Assembly (NCBI GenBank): GCA_020427155.1
Contig: JAGQOW010000041.1
Coordinates: forward strand, 1 to 35,698
Source of the DNA: Planctomycetales bacterium
GTDB lineage: Bacteria; Planctomycetota; Planctomycetia; Pirellulales; Lacipirellulaceae
Direction of reading: 5' to 3'
Length of the DNA stretch: 35,698 nt
In this document: positions 33,586 through 35,698 of the stretch, piece after piece
How the letters are laid out: every line of letters begins with the position of its first letter
How positions within the stretch are numbered: the stretch's first letter is position 1
Made by a program: the position numbers and the translations under genes
Notes under the pieces: generated by a model
What the model was told of the DNA's origin: nothing
What the model saw: only the letters and a program-made list of their open reading frames with translations
Databases searched by the model: none

Positions 33586-33888
33586 ATGATATCTACCCTC
33601 TTGTCACCAACGCAAACTCAGTTCTACAGGGAGTTTCTCATGGGGCGTGGACGATTCGATCCGAAGGACTTTGGCGTCGATCTTAGCCGAGAAGATTTCG
33701 CAGACAAGATGGTTGAGTGCTTCGCGGAGATTTACCGCGATACGTGGACGATGGACGAACTATTGCTACATCCACGAGAGGCCGCAATGTTTTGTGATAA
33801 TGTACGAAGAAAGTATCACTACTTCGACGTTCCTGACGATGTAATTCTCAGAGTAATTCTTGCGCGTCGCAAAAATCCATCGCCCTAA
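33586..33888 (+). CDS. Unknown 100-residue protein at the right end of the transposon
   Basis: GGAG lies 9 nt before the ATG. The sequence opens with MISTLLSPTQTQFYREFL, continues with DLSREDFADKMVECFAEIYRDTW and ends DVPDDVILRVILARRKNPSP, an alpha-helical, soluble, acidic-basic pattern. No family is recognised with confidence. It ends 12 bp before the right inverted repeat, and 69 bp after the transposase gene on the same strand. Confidence 0.62.
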   Translation: MISTLLSPTQTQFYREFLMGRGRFDPKDFGVDLSREDFADKMVECFAEIYRDTWTMDELLLHPREAAMFCDNVRRKYHYFDVPDDVILRVILARRKNPSP

Positions 33889-33900
33889 AGAAACTTCCCC

Positions 33901-33925
33901 AGCAACACAGTCCTAGGACAGTACC
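33901..33925 (-). repeat. Right terminal inverted repeat of the transposon
   Basis: 25 bp, the exact reverse complement of 29050-29074. Confidence 0.92.
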
Positions 33926-33933
33926 CTACCGTA
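33926..33933. repeat. Target-site duplication, right copy (CTACCGTA)
   Basis: Direct repeat of 29042-29049, directly outside the right inverted repeat. Confidence 0.85.
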
Positions 33934-34021
33934 CACAAAGCAACGCTTCGATTCATCAATTCCATTCGTTATCATCTTCGCTAGTCCGGATAACTGGCCG
34001 AAGCCAGCCCGACAGTTGCCC

Positions 34022-35077
34022 CTACTTGGAGTGGTCCGTTTCATAGTGCTGGCGCAGCAAGTCTGCGCCAAAATCTCCCTCAAAATCTCGCCATACGGAG
34101 TGCACGTGGTTGGCGCCATTCTGGGTGTTGTCGTACTCGATCAAGAACTGCCGCGTCTGAATGCGATAGTAATGCCCTTCGCCTTCCTGCAGACCTCCCG
34201 CCCAAGCGAAGTGCATCGCGTCGACGTCGAAAAGATCCGAACGTGCGGCGATCTGTGTGACGAATTCAGGCCGAAAACGCTGGGCATATACCTGCACCAA
34301 AGCCAGTAGCAGTTCCCGTTGTGAGTCGTTTAATTGCTTGCCGGCGATACCTTGCGGAGGAGTAAACGCATCCGCACTCACTTTGCGAGATTCCATTGTC
34401 AGAATGTCTTTGGGCGCTTCGTCGCTTAGCACAGCCGCTGTTTGTTGCTCTTCGGAGAGCGACTTCACCAGCTCGCGCGCCAGCGACTCTTCTCCCGACA
34501 AGGTCCTCAGCCCCTGTCGAGGGCCGTCGCTGACGTGTGCTGGATTCGAGCCGAAGAATGACGGCGTCACCGCCACCAACTTGCCGTCCACGATCGAAAC
34601 ATTGATTGACAGGTGATGTCCCTCAAACCGCCACCCCCAAGCCTTGGCGTCGCCCGGCTTTCCAAAAACTGACAAGTAATACAGTTCCGGATCGCGAATC
34701 TGGTTGCCCTCGAGGTCGCGCAGAATCTTTTCGAGACTGAGAATTGTCATCGCTGTCAGATAGCCCTTGTGGCTCAATCCCGTACTCACCAGGGCATGCG
34801 CTAGAATGCGCTGCTCCTCGGTCATGTCTTTGATCGGCAACCCTTTGCGCAGTCCATCGGGTTTTATGCCACTATCTGGCAGGAAGTGCCAGTTCTGTCG
34901 CTCCTCAGAGATCACCTCAAAGACCGCCTTACCTCGTTGCCCTTCGTCGAGCGAGTTGAGCAACCGCTCCGCGGCCATTGCCATCTCGTCGATCGATTGT
35001 TCCGCAGTAGCCAGCTTCGCAAAGCTAAACAACAGCAAGAGGTTAAAGAAGCAGATACTCAAACAGTGGCTGGACAT
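34022..35077 (-). CDS. Secreted DUF3500-family protein
   Basis: 351 residues. A signal peptide (about 1-25, ending ATAEQ) precedes a conserved DUF3500 body: WGWRFEGHHLSINVSIVDGK, TPSFFGSNPAHV and a late IEYDNTQNGANHVHSVWRDFEGDF, all split here by about 170 residues. The function of DUF3500 is not known to me; members are exported and frequent in planctomycetes and related groups. Confidence 0.85.
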   Translation of the reverse strand: MSSHCLSICFFNLLLLFSFAKLATAEQSIDEMAMAAERLLNSLDEGQRGKAVFEVISEERQNWHFLPDSGIKPDGLRKGLPIKDMTEEQRILAHALVSTGLSHKGYLTAMTILSLEKILRDLEGNQIRDPELYYLSVFGKPGDAKAWGWRFEGHHLSINVSIVDGKLVAVTPSFFGSNPAHVSDGPRQGLRTLSGEESLARELVKSLSEEQQTAAVLSDEAPKDILTMESRKVSADAFTPPQGIAGKQLNDSQRELLLALVQVYAQRFRPEFVTQIAARSDLFDVDAMHFAWAGGLQEGEGHYYRIQTRQFLIEYDNTQNGANHVHSVWRDFEGDFGADLLRQHYETDHSK

Positions 35078-35240
35078 AGCAACTATTCCTTTGTAAACGG
35101 CGGTAAAAGCAGGCCATCATCAACCTGCAGGTTCACAGATCATACAGCAAACAAACCGTTGCGTTGGGCGAGCCGTTGTGGATCACTTTCCCCATTGAAG
35201 GGGCTGGCGAATCTTTGACTACTTAGATCTGCTCCGATTC

Positions 35241-35698
35241 TTAGAGTTGCTTAAGAAAGATATCCTTGAACTGCACTGTCATGGGTTCGCCTGATCGAAG
35301 CTGCAGGCCCAGAATCCCTTTCAAGTCGTAATGTCCTTCTTCCTGGTCGATCAGTTCGGAACTTACCTGGCCGTTAATGCGAAGAATGATGTGCTGGCCT
35401 TTAGCGGAGATGTGATAGTCGTTCCATTCACCTTGTGGTTTCATGGATGCTTCGAAGCCGAGGTCCGTTGCAGTTCGCTTCCCAGACGCATCAATCACTG
35501 TCTTCTTGCCATTGGCGGTTAGCAATTCTGGACCATCGCGAGAATGCGCTTCATCACAGACACCCCCCAAATAGGAACCGCTTTCGTAAATGTCGGCTTG
35601 ATAGCCGACCGCCAATCCGTCGGGCCTTATCCTACTGCGGAACTGAACTCCCGAGTTACAACCATTTCCCTTCACCCGAAACCTGAGCTTGACCTCGA
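35241..35698 (-). CDS. DUF1080 (3-keto-disaccharide hydrolase-type) protein, partial at its N-terminus
   Basis: C-terminal 151 codons; the beginning lies beyond the right edge, since the frame continues EVKLRFRVKGNG into it. The beta-sandwich signature NSGVQFRSR and the ending EPMTVQFKDIFLKQL are typical of the DUF1080 lectin/laminarinase-like domain, often found in planctomycete exported sugar-processing proteins. It lies 163 bp upstream of the DUF3500 gene on the same strand. Confidence 0.85.
   Translation of the reverse strand, partial: EVKLRFRVKGNGCNSGVQFRSRIRPDGLAVGYQADIYESGSYLGGVCDEAHSRDGPELLTANGKKTVIDASGKRTATDLGFEASMKPQGEWNDYHISAKGQHIILRINGQVSSELIDQEEGHYDLKGILGLQLRSGEPMTVQFKDIFLKQL

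Larger units (their letters stand above)
29050..33925. mobile_element. Complete 4876-bp transposon with IS1-like transposase and passenger genes
   Basis: Bounded by perfect 25-bp terminal inverted repeats (29050-29074 and 33901-33925), starting GGTACTGTCC on each end, flanked directly by 8-bp direct repeats. The outermost genes begin and end within 38 and 13 bp of the repeats, so everything inside is cargo or transposition machinery. The DDE transposase near the right end has IS1-type motifs; 8-9-bp duplications and GG-starting ends fit IS1/IS1595-like elements. Passengers are two unknown proteins, a toxin-XRE/ImmA operon, an RHH protein and a tRNA-like sequence. Confidence 0.88.

Noticed and set aside
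29050..33925. Integrative island inserted at a tRNA gene
   Set aside because: No integrase was seen, and perfect inverted repeats with an 8-bp duplication fit DDE transposition rather than site-specific integration; the tRNA-like sequence is internal, not at an edge.

Overview
The window looks like chromosomal DNA of a planctomycete, most likely the Pirellulales group. This is inferred from gene content and style: a secreted GH18-type protein with dockerin-like repeats and a PEP-CTERM-like tail, DUF3500 and DUF1080 proteins, a tyrosine-rich secreted protein ending in a GHHF-type tail, short proteins beginning MRFSLRDLF, LpxB (so lipid A-type outer membrane chemistry), scattered housekeeping operons and mostly GC-rich coding sequence. 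No rRNA gene, standard tRNA gene or CRISPR array was seen.

Layout. Positions 1-1825 (minus strand) carry rpmF-fabD-fabG (L32 and fatty-acid synthesis). Positions 2107-6403 (plus) are a tightly packed operon: a membrane protein, two paralogous zinc-ribbon/four-helix membrane proteins, a radical SAM enzyme of the tetraether-lipid-synthase/MJ0619 type and an Lgt-like membrane protein. The Lgt-like gene overlaps ruvB tail to tail. A PrsW-like intramembrane protease, the large GH18-like secreted protein, an alpha/beta hydrolase and a small membrane protein follow. Then comes a long minus-strand stretch: ruvC-ruvA, a small membrane-anchored protein, cysS with a tandemly duplicated C-terminal domain, ispF, a membrane protein and metK. 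On the plus strand come a 39-residue membrane peptide not separated from a UDP-sugar pyrophosphorylase gene, a CYTH protein, lpxB, a site-2-type protease, an SGNH-type hydrolase and a lysine-rich histone H1-like protein with a clear terminator. An Mrp/NBP35 ATPase (minus), an M20 peptidase (plus) and a small secreted protein (minus) close the chromosomal part.

The main discovery is a complete 4876-bp transposon at 29050-33925. It has perfect 25-bp terminal inverted repeats and is flanked directly by perfect 8-bp direct repeats (CTACCGTA), the expected target-site duplication. It encodes an IS1-like DDE transposase and passenger genes: a winged-helix-like protein whose predicted promoter would give a leaderless mRNA, an AT-rich four-gene operon (HigB/RelE-like toxin, XRE-ImmA/IrrE fusion, two unknown proteins) with a strong sigma70-type promoter and a candidate operator, a ribbon-helix-helix protein, a cloverleaf-like tRNA-like sequence and a 100-residue unknown. 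Beyond it are a DUF3500 protein and a partial DUF1080 protein.

The second most interesting locus is the radical SAM/Lgt-like operon, a candidate system for unusual, possibly membrane-spanning, lipids. Functions are assigned by recognising motifs by eye; no database search was run.
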